Part shown: positions 1 to 8,479 of the stretch, piece by piece
How the letters are laid out: each line of letters starts with the position of its first letter
Numbering within the stretch: position 1 is the stretch's first letter
Assembly: GCA_020444065.1 (NCBI GenBank)
Contig: JAHLLQ010000001.1
Coordinates: forward strand, 372,001-436,000
From: a bacterium
GTDB taxonomy: Bacteria > Sumerlaeota > Sumerlaeia > SLMS01 > JAHLLQ01
DNA length: 64,000 nucleotides
Reading direction: 5' to 3'
Position numbers and translations under genes: made by a program
Notes under the pieces: generated by a model
Databases searched by the model: none
Told to the model about the DNA's origin: nothing
Seen by the model: only the letters and a program-made list of their open reading frames with translations

Positions 1-993
1 CGGCAGCATGTAGGCGTTCCGTTTTCCGTGCGCGATGCTGAGTACGATGAACGGAATCACAATCCATCCGACAATTCCGGCCATTCCGGTCGGCCATTTG
101 CCGCGTGTGCGCCACAGGATGATTCCAGCAGGAATCAACAGGATCCCCCATGGTACGAAGATGCTCGTACACAAGTGCGTAAGGTAAAAGTAGAATGGAG
201 CGCCGTGAGAGCCATTCAGGAAACGTTCGACCGTTTGCTCGTGGATCTGACTGAGGATGAACTCCAATCCGTTCGCGTGAATCAACATCACGAGAACCAG
301 CGCGATGCCCGCAGCCAGAACAGCCACTCCACCGAGCAGACGAGTCTCACGCACTGGTCTCAGAGACCGTTCCGCGATCGATTCGGCGATGATGGGAGAA
401 ACGAAGATAATCAGCGCCAGGGGTCCCTTGATGAATGTCGCGGCCACCAGGGCAGCCCACATCACCAAGGCTCGGGCGAGCGGAATGACTTTCTCGCGCG
501 ATCTCGTCAGCAGGATCGCCATCGCGATCATCAAGGCCCCGGTGAACATCATGTCCAACTGGGCCTTTGGTGCGTCATCCAGGACCTGACCGGTTGTCAT
601 CAGCACAAGCGCCGCCATCAGCCCGGCCCGATAGCCAAATAACCGGCGGCCAATGACGAAGGAGAGCACAACTGCCAGAACACCAAAGAGTATCGAAGGA
701 ATTCGGAGGGTCCAGGTGGAGACCTTGCCGCCACTGAGCTTCAACATCCCCGCGAGGAACCAGAATGGCAGGGGCGATTTCTCGTCGTAGGGCTGACCGT
801 AAATGGTCAGTTGAAACGGGCTGCGGCCCTGGCCCACTTCCTTGGCTACCTGGACATAGCGGCCTTCATCCGGCCCGCGCAGATCCCAGAGCCCAGCGGT
901 CCCAATCCAGACTAGAGCACAGATCCCGGCCAGAAGCCCGATCGTCCTCCAATCCCGCCGTCCCCAAGCGAGCAACCTGTTTTCTTGAATCAT
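1..993 (-). CDS. ArnT/PMT-like membrane glycosyltransferase (3' end cut off)
   Basis: Likely transfers a sugar from a polyprenyl-phosphate donor to a lipid or protein at the inner membrane. The minus strand is open for 331 codons from ATG at 993 to the window edge, so the C-terminus is missing. After a first membrane span (about residues 18-36) comes GPDEGRYVQVAKE, the acidic first-loop motif of the GT39/GT83 (ArnT, PMT) fold. It is followed by YDEKSPLPFWF, like the Y.EKPPL..W motif of that family, and later by GAPFYFYLTHL..PW and SIAHGKRNAYMLP, also family landmarks. Many hydrophobic helices follow. No good ribosome-binding site is visible before the ATG, so the start is the weak point. The acceptor cannot be told; lipid A-type decoration is one possibility. 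Confidence 0.8.
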   Translation of the reverse strand, partial: MIQENRLLAWGRRDWRTIGLLAGICALVWIGTAGLWDLRGPDEGRYVQVAKEVGQGRSPFQLTIYGQPYDEKSPLPFWFLAGMLKLSGGKVSTWTLRIPSILFGVLAVVLSFVIGRRLFGYRAGLMAALVLMTTGQVLDDAPKAQLDMMFTGALMIAMAILLTRSREKVIPLARALVMWAALVAATFIKGPLALIIFVSPIIAESIAERSLRPVRETRLLGGVAVLAAGIALVLVMLIHANGLEFILSQIHEQTVERFLNGSHGAPFYFYLTHLCTSIFVPWGILLIPAGIILWRTRGKWPTGMAGIVGWIVIPFIVLSIAHGKRNAYMLP

Positions 994-1137
994 GGGGTAA
1001 CCTTGCCCATCCCAAATGACCCCGATCGTGAATGTTTTTTACGCTTAGTCGAGGCCAGGGACCGTCCTGCGGCCCCAGAGGATCAGGGAGAGCAATTACC
1101 GGGCTCAGATGACCAGCCATGCTTCGAAGACAATGTA

Positions 1138-1470
1138 TCAGAACAGAGGCGACAGTCTTGCGCGCTCCTTCCAGATTGGCTCGCCGCCGATCATTCCCTG
1201 AACATCCTCCATGACGATGAGGGGCTTGGGGGATCTGGGGACGATGAAGGACCCGTACGGATAGACACTGCCGTCGTCCTTGGGCTGTTTTCTATCGATC
1301 CAGCCTGTCTGGTGAGTCTTCGGATCGGATGTTACAGAAACTCGGTCTGCCGATTCCTCGATGGAGGCGACCCGAATTTCTACGCAATTGAAGGACTTAC
1401 CCAGGACTATGGCCAGGACCATGTAGTTCTCGAAGTCCACGACCGGGCATTCGAGCGGATTCATGTACAT
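1138..1470 (-). CDS. PrcB C-terminal-domain-like small protein
   Basis: A 110-residue product starting at an ATG with a perfect Shine-Dalgarno (GGAGGAG, six bases upstream). The stretch VDFENYMVLAIVLGKSFN followed by CVEIRVASIEE and later YPYGSFIVPRS matches the pattern of the PrcB_C domain (DF..yMV.a.FLG....GYsVEI). That domain occurs in small exported bacterial proteins of unclear function. The product has no signal peptide of its own. In-frame codons upstream of the ATG remain open and read like the usual lead-in (GHKGGPSPEEYN), and a signal-peptide ORF sits just upstream in another frame (1520-1591). The gene may therefore be a frameshifted remnant. Function unknown; the family call is from memory of the motif. 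Confidence 0.5.
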   Translation of the reverse strand: MYMNPLECPVVDFENYMVLAIVLGKSFNCVEIRVASIEESADRVSVTSDPKTHQTGWIDRKQPKDDGSVYPYGSFIVPRSPKPLIVMEDVQGMIGGEPIWKERARLSPLF

Positions 1471-1519
1471 ATTGTACTCCTCCGGCGATGGCCCACCTTT
1501 GTGTCCGAGTCGCTGGCTG

Positions 1520-1591
1520 CTATGCGAATATCACAACTCCTGAGAGTGTGCAGAAGGCCACAATAGTCAGGATTGCCCCAACTCGTTTCAT
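1520..1591 (-). pseudogene. orphan signal-peptide ORF upstream of the PrcB-like gene
   Basis: A 23-codon reading frame, MKRVGAILTIVAFCTLSGVV then IFA, ends in TAG. It has a GAGG eight bases before the ATG and looks exactly like a signal peptide: two basic residues, a hydrophobic core and a small residue at the end. It stops about 50 bases before the PrcB-like gene, in a different frame. The simplest reading is that these were one exported protein separated by a frameshift, perhaps with a deletion of the missing N-terminal part. A sequencing error is an alternative. Confidence 0.35.
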
Positions 1592-1626
1592 GTCACGCAT
1601 CCTCGATAGGAGGGTTGCCAAAGACC

Positions 1627-3555
1627 CTAGTCATTTAGCGAATCAGCCGCCCGGGTCAGTTCCTGTTCAAGCGCAGGATTGGACTCAATGGCCGCCTGCA
1701 GTTCACGCCGCGCGACTTCCAGGTGCCCCTCGCGGCGGGCGATCTCTGCGCGCAGGACGTGGGCGCGGGCGGGATCGCCGAGGCGAACGACCTCACCGAT
1801 GGCTGGCTCGGCGGCCTCGTAGTCTCCGGCAGCGATCGCCAACTCGGCTCGCAGGACCCAGTAGCGCCCGTACCGCGGTCCTTCCTGCCGGCCCGCGCTA
1901 TCGAGAGAATCCGCCGCCTGGTCGAGACGACCCAGGCGGATCGCCAGATAGGCATGCGCCAGGCGCCCGCGCGTTGAGGGCAAGCCTGCTTCCTCCAGCT
2001 CATGCACTCGCCTGATGATCTCGGTCGCCGCGGCTTCCATAATCGCCGGCGTCGGCGCATACTGATCGAGTCGGTCCGGATCGAATCTGTAGGAGGGCAG
2101 TTTGCAGTCTTGGGCAACTGAAGGACTTGCAATTAATCGGCTGGAGTTATCCCAGCCGACGAGGACCCACCCGATGGCCTCGAAGTCGCCGACAAGGCGC
2201 TTCTCCTGTGCTCTGCCGGAGAATGGCTCGCAATAAAAGCCAATCCCAGCATCTGCGAGTTTCTCCACCCAGCCCTCGCCGGGCGTGAGAAGGGGAACGT
2301 AAACGTCACGAATGTATTCCTCGGAATAGGCCTCCTGGCGACCATCCATGACGACTCCGAGACGCGCAACGGAGGGCTGGGAGAGAAGGACACTGGTCCA
2401 GCCGTAAGAGGCGAGCACGGCCCCTTCACTTTCCGGGACCTCATCGAGGACTTGTCCGATCCCTCGAACGTCCAGCGTTGGATCGAGCCCAAGTCCGCTT
2501 TGTCGCCAGGGCGTCACCTGTACGGATCCCCAACCGATCAAGACACACAGCAGGGCGACCAGGACCTCCGCGCGCCTCGGAACGCTCTCGGGAATCTTGG
2601 GCAATGCAGAGATGGCCTGCACCAACCCCGGCAATCCCACGATCGCAGTCGGCAAGACGGCCCGCGGGATGACCGAGGACAGCGCGATCATTCCAGCAAT
2701 CAGTGCGGCTTCCCAGCGACGATCCCTGCGCCAGAGCCATACCGCCGTCGCGGCCAACGCAATCAGCATCGCGAGCGCACCCGGCATCGATTTCCAGGCA
2801 GAGAGCTGGTACTCGGCAATGCCGAAGTCCACTCCCCCGCCGATGAAGAGCTTGAAAGGGCCGAGCAGCGGCAGCACGCCCGATGGGTGAATCAAGGCGA
2901 AAGCAATGAACGGAATCGCAGCGGCGGGGAGGCAGAGCGTGATGACCTTTCGCGCTGGCAGATCTACCTGCATGGCGAGGAACGCGAGCACGCCGAGTCC
3001 AATGTACCACTCCGCGTGCAGGAATGCCCAGATCGAGAATAGCAACCCGATGCCCGCCGCGGCGAGAATGGTGCGCCGCTGGGCGAAGTCGCGACAGCGA
3101 TCCGACGAGCCCATCCAAACAACTGCTCCAAGCAGAGCGGCAGAGAATAAACCGGGGCGCTCGACGAAGCGGGGGGAAACGGCTGCAGCGAGCAGAATTG
3201 TCACCACGGCTGCCAGCCAGGGCGCACTTCTGCGATTTGTGGCGCCACGGAATGCCAGCAGGAAGCCGGTCGAGTAGCCGATGGCCTTCGGGATCACGAG
3301 CCCGGCGGGGCCGGCGAGATTCCAGGCGATTGCGAACAATGGAGCCGCCAGCAGCCATGGCGACTTCCAGGGAATATCCGAATAGGCATGCAGTCGATAG
3401 AACTCTGTTTCCAGCCCTCCGGACAGCGCCTGCCGCCCCGCAGCCAGGTAGAATCCGAAATCCAGATCGTAGATATCCACGATCGTCAGAAATGCCAAAC
3501 CGGCGACAAGTCCGGTGAAGGCGATCCACTTGCCAAACGTAGAATGACGAGGCAC
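1627..3555 (-). CDS. GT-C-like polytopic membrane protein with C-terminal TPRs
   Basis: About 642 residues from the GTG at 3555 (AGGAAG nearby). An in-frame ATG at 3627 would add 24 residues that do not look coding. The N-terminal two thirds has about ten membrane segments. Its first loop reads DLDFGFYLAAGRQALSGG, then SDIPWKSPWLLAAPLFAI, like the DPDxWWHLxxG...HEWLFE pattern of an uncharacterised bacterial GT-C-type membrane family. A soluble periplasmic stretch follows, and the last 120 residues are tetratricopeptide-like helices (AHAYLAIRLGRLDQAADSL, RAELAIAAGDYEAAEPAI). It lies on the same strand as the ArnT-like gene. The loop suggests a lipid-linked sugar or protein-modification role, but no substrate can be named. 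Confidence 0.6.
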   Translation of the reverse strand: MPRHSTFGKWIAFTGLVAGLAFLTIVDIYDLDFGFYLAAGRQALSGGLETEFYRLHAYSDIPWKSPWLLAAPLFAIAWNLAGPAGLVIPKAIGYSTGFLLAFRGATNRRSAPWLAAVVTILLAAAVSPRFVERPGLFSAALLGAVVWMGSSDRCRDFAQRRTILAAAGIGLLFSIWAFLHAEWYIGLGVLAFLAMQVDLPARKVITLCLPAAAIPFIAFALIHPSGVLPLLGPFKLFIGGGVDFGIAEYQLSAWKSMPGALAMLIALAATAVWLWRRDRRWEAALIAGMIALSSVIPRAVLPTAIVGLPGLVQAISALPKIPESVPRRAEVLVALLCVLIGWGSVQVTPWRQSGLGLDPTLDVRGIGQVLDEVPESEGAVLASYGWTSVLLSQPSVARLGVVMDGRQEAYSEEYIRDVYVPLLTPGEGWVEKLADAGIGFYCEPFSGRAQEKRLVGDFEAIGWVLVGWDNSSRLIASPSVAQDCKLPSYRFDPDRLDQYAPTPAIMEAAATEIIRRVHELEEAGLPSTRGRLAHAYLAIRLGRLDQAADSLDSAGRQEGPRYGRYWVLRAELAIAAGDYEAAEPAIGEVVRLGDPARAHVLRAEIARREGHLEVARRELQAAIESNPALEQELTRAADSLND

Positions 3556-3732
3556 GAGTTTTTCTTCCTGGCAGGCTGCGTGTAAAAGAACCCGAGACGT
3601 CGTGCGGGTCAAGCCACCCCTGTCCACGATAGCGTGAGGATAAAACTCTTGCCCGATCGGCCCTGGGTTTCGCAGAAGGGAAGGCCCTTATGACAAAACC
3701 TCCCGGTACTCCACCCGTATAAAGGAAGAATC

Positions 3733-5541
3733 ATGACTATTGCACCTGAACAAGAGCGGATTTTGACCCGCGAAGAACAGGCCCCCGAGAATTGCTGGAA
3801 TCTCGAAGCGTTGTACGCCACACCGGAGGACTGGGATAAGGAGTTCTCCCAAATCGATGAACTTCTGAAGCCCATCCTGGCACTGCAGGGCAAGCTGACG
3901 TCCCCTGCTGCTGTGGCTGAGACTTTCAAGGCCGAGGATGCCCTGGGCCGCGCGATCGAGCGCCTTTACTCGTACGCCCACCATCGGGAAGACGAGGACA
4001 CGGGCAACAGCACCAATCAGGGCCGCAGCCAACGCATCATGGCCAAGTACACCGAGGTGGCCGCCAAAACTGCATGGGTTCGCCCCGAGATTCTGACGCA
4101 GTCGCTTGAGACGCTAAAGGCCTGGCGCGAGGATGAGGCGTTGAAGCCCTATCAGCGCTCGATGGACGTCCTGGTACGCGACAAGCCGCACACCCTGTCG
4201 AATGCGGAAGAGACCCTGATCTCCACCGCCGGCGAAGTTTTCCGCAATCCGTACAATACTTTCGGCTATCTGACAAATGCGGACATGACTTTCCCGGATG
4301 TTGAGGACGAAAAGGGCAAGAAACGCCCCCTTTCCCAGGGCCGTTACATCACATTCCTGGAAAACCGCGATCGCAGCGTTCGCGAGCGCGCCTTCAAGAC
4401 ATTCTACGACACCTACATCGGCTTCGAGAACACCCTGGCCTCGACGCTGGCCGGTTCCGTGAAGCTGGACAACTTCAACGCGCGGGTGCGCCATTTCGAC
4501 TCGGCCCTCGAGGCTGCGCTGCATCCGGACAATGTGCCCGTTTCGCTCTACGACACGCTCGTCGACTCGGTTCACGAGGCCCTGCCGAAGTTCCACAAGT
4601 ACCTCGAGCTTCGGAAGCAGATTCTCGGCGTTGACGAACTAAACATGTGGGACGTGTACGTTCCGATCGTTCCGGACTTCGACATCAAGGTCGACTGGGC
4701 GGAAGCCTGCCAGTGGGTCCTCGAAGCCTGCGAGCCGCTCGGCAAGGAGTACACCGACGCCCTGAAGACGGCCTTCACGGATCGCTGGATCGACGTGTAC
4801 GAGAACAAGGGCAAGCGCAGCGGCGCCTACTCGGGCGGCTGCTACGATTCCTTCCCGTATGTGCTGATGAACTACCAGGGAACGCTGGATCACGTGTTCA
4901 CGCTGGCCCACGAGCTCGGACACTCGATGCACAGCCTGCTGGCCCACAAGACCCAGCCCTATCGCTACGCCGATTACACGATCTTCGTGGCGGAAATCGC
5001 CTCCACCACGAACGAGGCCCTGCTGCTGGACTACCTGCTGAAGAAGACTGACGATCCTAAGTTTAAGGCCTATCTGCTCAACCACCGCTGCGAGCAGTTC
5101 CGCGGCACCGTTTTCCGCCAGACCATGTTCGCCGAGTACGAGCGCATGATCCACGAGATGGATGCTTCCGGCACACCGTTGACGGCGGAGAACTTCAGCA
5201 AGTCGTACTACGACCTGAACGCGAAGTTCCACGGCCCGCTCATCAAGGCCGATGATCGGATCAGCCACGAGTGGTCGCGCATCCCGCACTTCTACTACAA
5301 CTTCTACGTGTACAAGTACGCGACCGGATTCTGCGCCTCGCAGGTCTTCTCGCAGCGCATCCTGAACAACCCCGAGCATCGCGATATGTACCTGGACTTC
5401 CTGCGGTCCGGCGGCAGCGCCGATCCGCTCGACCAGGTCAAGAAGGGCGGCGTGGATCTGACCGATCGCAAGGTCATGACCAACGCCTTCGAGTCCTTCG
5501 GCCAGTCGGTGAAGGAACTGAGCGGATTGCTGCTGGGATAA
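3733..5541 (+). CDS. pepF: oligoendopeptidase F
   Basis: Zinc metallopeptidase of family M3 that cuts short peptides in the cytoplasm. At 602 residues it is the usual family length. The zinc site is clear: H393-E394-x-x-H397 in AHELGHSMHS, and the third ligand E421 in FVAEIASTTNEALLLDYLL. Substrate-side motifs near the C-terminus (HFYYNFYVYKYATGF) are typical of PepF. The start follows AAAGGAAG at good spacing. No signal peptide. A strong intrinsic terminator follows, so it is probably a single-gene unit, transcribed divergently from the membrane/TPR gene. Confidence 0.95.
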   Translation: MTIAPEQERILTREEQAPENCWNLEALYATPEDWDKEFSQIDELLKPILALQGKLTSPAAVAETFKAEDALGRAIERLYSYAHHREDEDTGNSTNQGRSQRIMAKYTEVAAKTAWVRPEILTQSLETLKAWREDEALKPYQRSMDVLVRDKPHTLSNAEETLISTAGEVFRNPYNTFGYLTNADMTFPDVEDEKGKKRPLSQGRYITFLENRDRSVRERAFKTFYDTYIGFENTLASTLAGSVKLDNFNARVRHFDSALEAALHPDNVPVSLYDTLVDSVHEALPKFHKYLELRKQILGVDELNMWDVYVPIVPDFDIKVDWAEACQWVLEACEPLGKEYTDALKTAFTDRWIDVYENKGKRSGAYSGGCYDSFPYVLMNYQGTLDHVFTLAHELGHSMHSLLAHKTQPYRYADYTIFVAEIASTTNEALLLDYLLKKTDDPKFKAYLLNHRCEQFRGTVFRQTMFAEYERMIHEMDASGTPLTAENFSKSYYDLNAKFHGPLIKADDRISHEWSRIPHFYYNFYVYKYATGFCASQVFSQRILNNPEHRDMYLDFLRSGGSADPLDQVKKGGVDLTDRKVMTNAFESFGQSVKELSGLLLG

Positions 5542-5567
5542 GCGGCTGTCCCAAAAACTCTTGTCCG

Positions 5568-5601
5568 AAACCGGGGAGGCGCGAACCGTCTCCCCGGTTT
5601 T
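5568..5601 (+). terminator. intrinsic terminator of pepF
   Basis: AAACCGGGGAG, an 11-base loop, then CTCCCCGGTTT, followed by TGTTG. An 11-bp perfect stem 27 bases after the pepF stop, with T residues at the 3' side. Confidence 0.8.
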
Positions 5602-5697
5602 GTTGTCAAACGAGGACAAAAAGAGGCCGTGGCGCGGCTTGACCGGCGGCCATGGGGCTCCGCATAATCCGCACGATCCGGAGCAGGAAAGGCCTGT

Positions 5698-8478
5698 ATG
5701 AAGAATCAGAACTTCAAGTACGTCGTTATCGCCCTGGTTGTGGCCACCCTCGGCCTTGCCGTGGTAGCGGTCATTCGCTCTCGCGGCGTAGAGCAGCCAG
5801 TCGCGCAATTGGCCTCGAACGGGAGCACCGATGATGGGTCCGACTGGCGATCCGGGATCAAGCGCCCGAGTTCATCGGGGGGCAGCCGGGGGGATTCTCG
5901 CGACGGTAACAGTGGCAGCTCGGCATCCGAAGACCGGGAGTCGGGTGGTCAAGCCTCGACGGAAGATGCGGGGAGTTCGACCGAGAAAGCACCTGGCGAA
6001 GAAAGCAAGACCGGCCCGGTAATCGGCGGCGGCTCTCCCCTGCCGGGAGGCGGAGGCGGATCCGGCACTGGCAATGGCGCTGGGATTGCTCTGGACAAGA
6101 ACGGGAATCCGCTGCCCGGGCAGTATCGCCCCGACAGCAAGAACGATCCATCCACGATTCCGACCGGAGATCACAGAAACTCCGACTGGAACGATGCGAA
6201 TGATCAGGGTGGTAGCGCCGAAGGCGATGTTGGTTCGGAAGACGACACGGAACCGACGCCGACGGAGACTCCGACGGATGAGCAAGCGACTCTCGGCGGG
6301 CGTGTACTGCGGGGGGAATCCGGCGTCGCCGATGCGCAGTTACAACTGACGGCGGACAACTACTGGAAGCAAGTCACGAGCGATTCGGACGGGAATTACT
6401 ACTTCCCGCCGCTGAACCCGGGCGATTACACGCTGCGCCTGGTCTACCCGGCGATGCCGAATCCGCAGCGACTCATTTCGCTGGGATCGGGTGAGTCAAA
6501 TACGAGCGAAGATTTCGTCATCCCGGACCTGCCGCCGATGTACGGTCAGGTCGTCAACGACATGACCGGCGAGGGTGTGAAGAGTCCCTCGGTTTCAATT
6601 TGGCAAGGACAGAAGGGCTTGGGCGAGGTCCTTGGCGACGGGGATGGGAACTTCGAGCTATTTCCGCTCGATCCCGGCAGCTATACCGCGAAAGTCATCG
6701 CCAATGGATTCCGCCCGGGCGACACGTCTTTCGAGGTTTCTGATAACGCAGACTACAACGATCACATCCAGATTCGTCTGACTCCGGCCGTGACTCTTTC
6801 CGGACGAGTCGTCGATGCGAACGGGTTCGCTGTGAGTGGCGCCCTTGTTGCTCTCTTCAGTCCCGGATCTGTCTATGGGGGAACGTACTCTTCGCAGCCT
6901 TTCAAGACAACCGGAGCCGGCGGTGATTTCCTGTTCAGTTCGCTGCCGGAGGACGGCGGCAATGTTCGCGCAGGCGCCTATCGCGAAGGATACGTCCCGG
7001 CTTACAGCGAAACGATCGATCCCGCCAGTTCCGATGGCGTTGTGGGCGATATTGTCCTGCCGACGGGCACAAAGATCACGGGCCGTGTTGTTACGGCCGA
7101 TGCGACGCCGATCGATTACGTTCTTGTCGAGGTCATTGGCGGCTTCAGCAACACGGGCGGCATCTATCAGCGCTTCAACTATCAGCTTCCCTCGAATGAA
7201 TCGACGGCGGACGGCGTGTTTGAACTCTCCGCGATCGAACCTGGCTCGGTCACATTGCGCTTCACGGCTACTGATTACGTTACGAAGGAAGAGCAGTACA
7301 TCGTTTCCGGCCCGACGATGGATATCGGCGACGTGGAAATGGAGAGTTCCAGTGAGCCTAAGGAAGGTCGCCTGGCGGGTATGATCATCACCGATGAAGG
7401 CAAGGGTCTGCCGAGCCAGAACGTCTACATCAAGTGCCTCGATTGTTCCTCGTCTGAGGAAGCGTTGCAGAACTCCGACAGCCAGGGACGATTCAGTTTC
7501 GAGGAAGTGACGGAGGGAACGTACTCGATCGACATCAGCGGCTCGACATTCCGAGGGAACCTTTGGGTGCCGCTCAGTCAACGATACGTTGGTGCGCAGC
7601 CGGGCGGCGAAAGCGTCGTGTTACTCTACGACATGAGTCACTCCATCAAAGCCGATCTCATCGATACAAATGGCGATCCGATCCGTCGATTCCAGGTGGG
7701 AATCAATGTGCTCGACCAATCGCCGTCCACGGTCAGCGGACAGAAGAATGAGATCCGGATGCGCTACGAATCCGAGATGAGCACCTCAGAAGGCGTGATG
7801 ACGTTGCCCTACCTGATCTCCGGAACGGCGAACCTGACAATCAGCGTCTCCGGTGGTGGCACCGAGGAGATCTCGAACGTCTATATCGCCCCGACGGAAT
7901 CGGTGATTGACCTGGGACAGGTTGTGATTTCGCAGGGCGGGACAGTAAAGGGCTACGTCGTGGCGGAAGAAGGCGGCGGTTCGTTGCAGGGCGTCACGGT
8001 TCAGGCCCTGCCACCAGACGGATCGTCGGGCAGCCATCCGCTGAATTCGCTGTCCTTCTCCACAATCACGGGACCGACCGGAGAGTTCGAGCTATCCGGT
8101 CTGCCGGAGACGACGATCGATCTGCAGTTCCGACTGTCCGGCCGAGTAGCGACTCGCCGGCGCGGAATCCCCATCACACCGGGGGAAACGTCGGACGTTG
8201 CGGAGGTCGCGCTGCCGCTCGCTGCGATCATCGAGGGCAAAGTGACCGACTCCGTTTCGGGGAATCCGATCTCCAATGTGCTGATTAACTTCAATAATTG
8301 GTTGGTTTACAGCGACCGCGAAGGTAAGTATCGGGCCGATATGGTGCCGCCGGGGGACATCGCGATGATCGCGATTCACAACATTGCCGGCGATTCGCAC
8401 GAGAAATTCGCCGCGCAGTTCATTGCTCCGGCAGGCGAAACAACGATCTACGATTTTGAGATGGTGCCCCAGGAGTAG
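5698..8478 (+). CDS. membrane-anchored multi-repeat carboxypeptidase-regulatory-like protein
   Basis: 926 residues with one N-terminal membrane segment (about 8-26), then a low-complexity Ser/Gly/Asp region to about residue 195. The rest is a string of beta-sandwich repeats of the CarboxypepD_reg/Cna-B-like type, each opening with a G-x-V-x-x-x-x-G-x-x-x-x-x-A-x-V pattern. Repeat starts are near residues 198, 282, 366, 459, 557, 651 (weaker), 750 and 845. Typical pieces are LSGRVVDANGFAVSGALVAL and ITGRVVTADATPIDYVLVEV, with DG.F.f..LPEG-like turns. Such repeats are structural, not catalytic, so it is probably displayed in the periplasm or on the surface. AGGAAAGG precedes the ATG. It ends one base before the next gene, suggesting coupled translation with a cyclic-di-GMP enzyme. 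Confidence 0.75.
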   Translation: MKNQNFKYVVIALVVATLGLAVVAVIRSRGVEQPVAQLASNGSTDDGSDWRSGIKRPSSSGGSRGDSRDGNSGSSASEDRESGGQASTEDAGSSTEKAPGEESKTGPVIGGGSPLPGGGGGSGTGNGAGIALDKNGNPLPGQYRPDSKNDPSTIPTGDHRNSDWNDANDQGGSAEGDVGSEDDTEPTPTETPTDEQATLGGRVLRGESGVADAQLQLTADNYWKQVTSDSDGNYYFPPLNPGDYTLRLVYPAMPNPQRLISLGSGESNTSEDFVIPDLPPMYGQVVNDMTGEGVKSPSVSIWQGQKGLGEVLGDGDGNFELFPLDPGSYTAKVIANGFRPGDTSFEVSDNADYNDHIQIRLTPAVTLSGRVVDANGFAVSGALVALFSPGSVYGGTYSSQPFKTTGAGGDFLFSSLPEDGGNVRAGAYREGYVPAYSETIDPASSDGVVGDIVLPTGTKITGRVVTADATPIDYVLVEVIGGFSNTGGIYQRFNYQLPSNESTADGVFELSAIEPGSVTLRFTATDYVTKEEQYIVSGPTMDIGDVEMESSSEPKEGRLAGMIITDEGKGLPSQNVYIKCLDCSSSEEALQNSDSQGRFSFEEVTEGTYSIDISGSTFRGNLWVPLSQRYVGAQPGGESVVLLYDMSHSIKADLIDTNGDPIRRFQVGINVLDQSPSTVSGQKNEIRMRYESEMSTSEGVMTLPYLISGTANLTISVSGGGTEEISNVYIAPTESVIDLGQVVISQGGTVKGYVVAEEGGGSLQGVTVQALPPDGSSGSHPLNSLSFSTITGPTGEFELSGLPETTIDLQFRLSGRVATRRRGIPITPGETSDVAEVALPLAAIIEGKVTDSVSGNPISNVLINFNNWLVYSDREGKYRADMVPPGDIAMIAIHNIAGDSHEKFAAQFIAPAGETTIYDFEMVPQE

Positions 8479-8479
8479 C

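Noticed and set aside
985-1566. Plus-strand open frame of 193 codons across the ArnT-PrcB gap
   Set aside because: Antisense to the PrcB-like ORF, low complexity, no ribosome site.
3718-3723. TATAAA before pepF considered as a -10 element
   Set aside because: It lies about ten bases from the start codon and no -35 at proper spacing is present; it overlaps the ribosome-site region.
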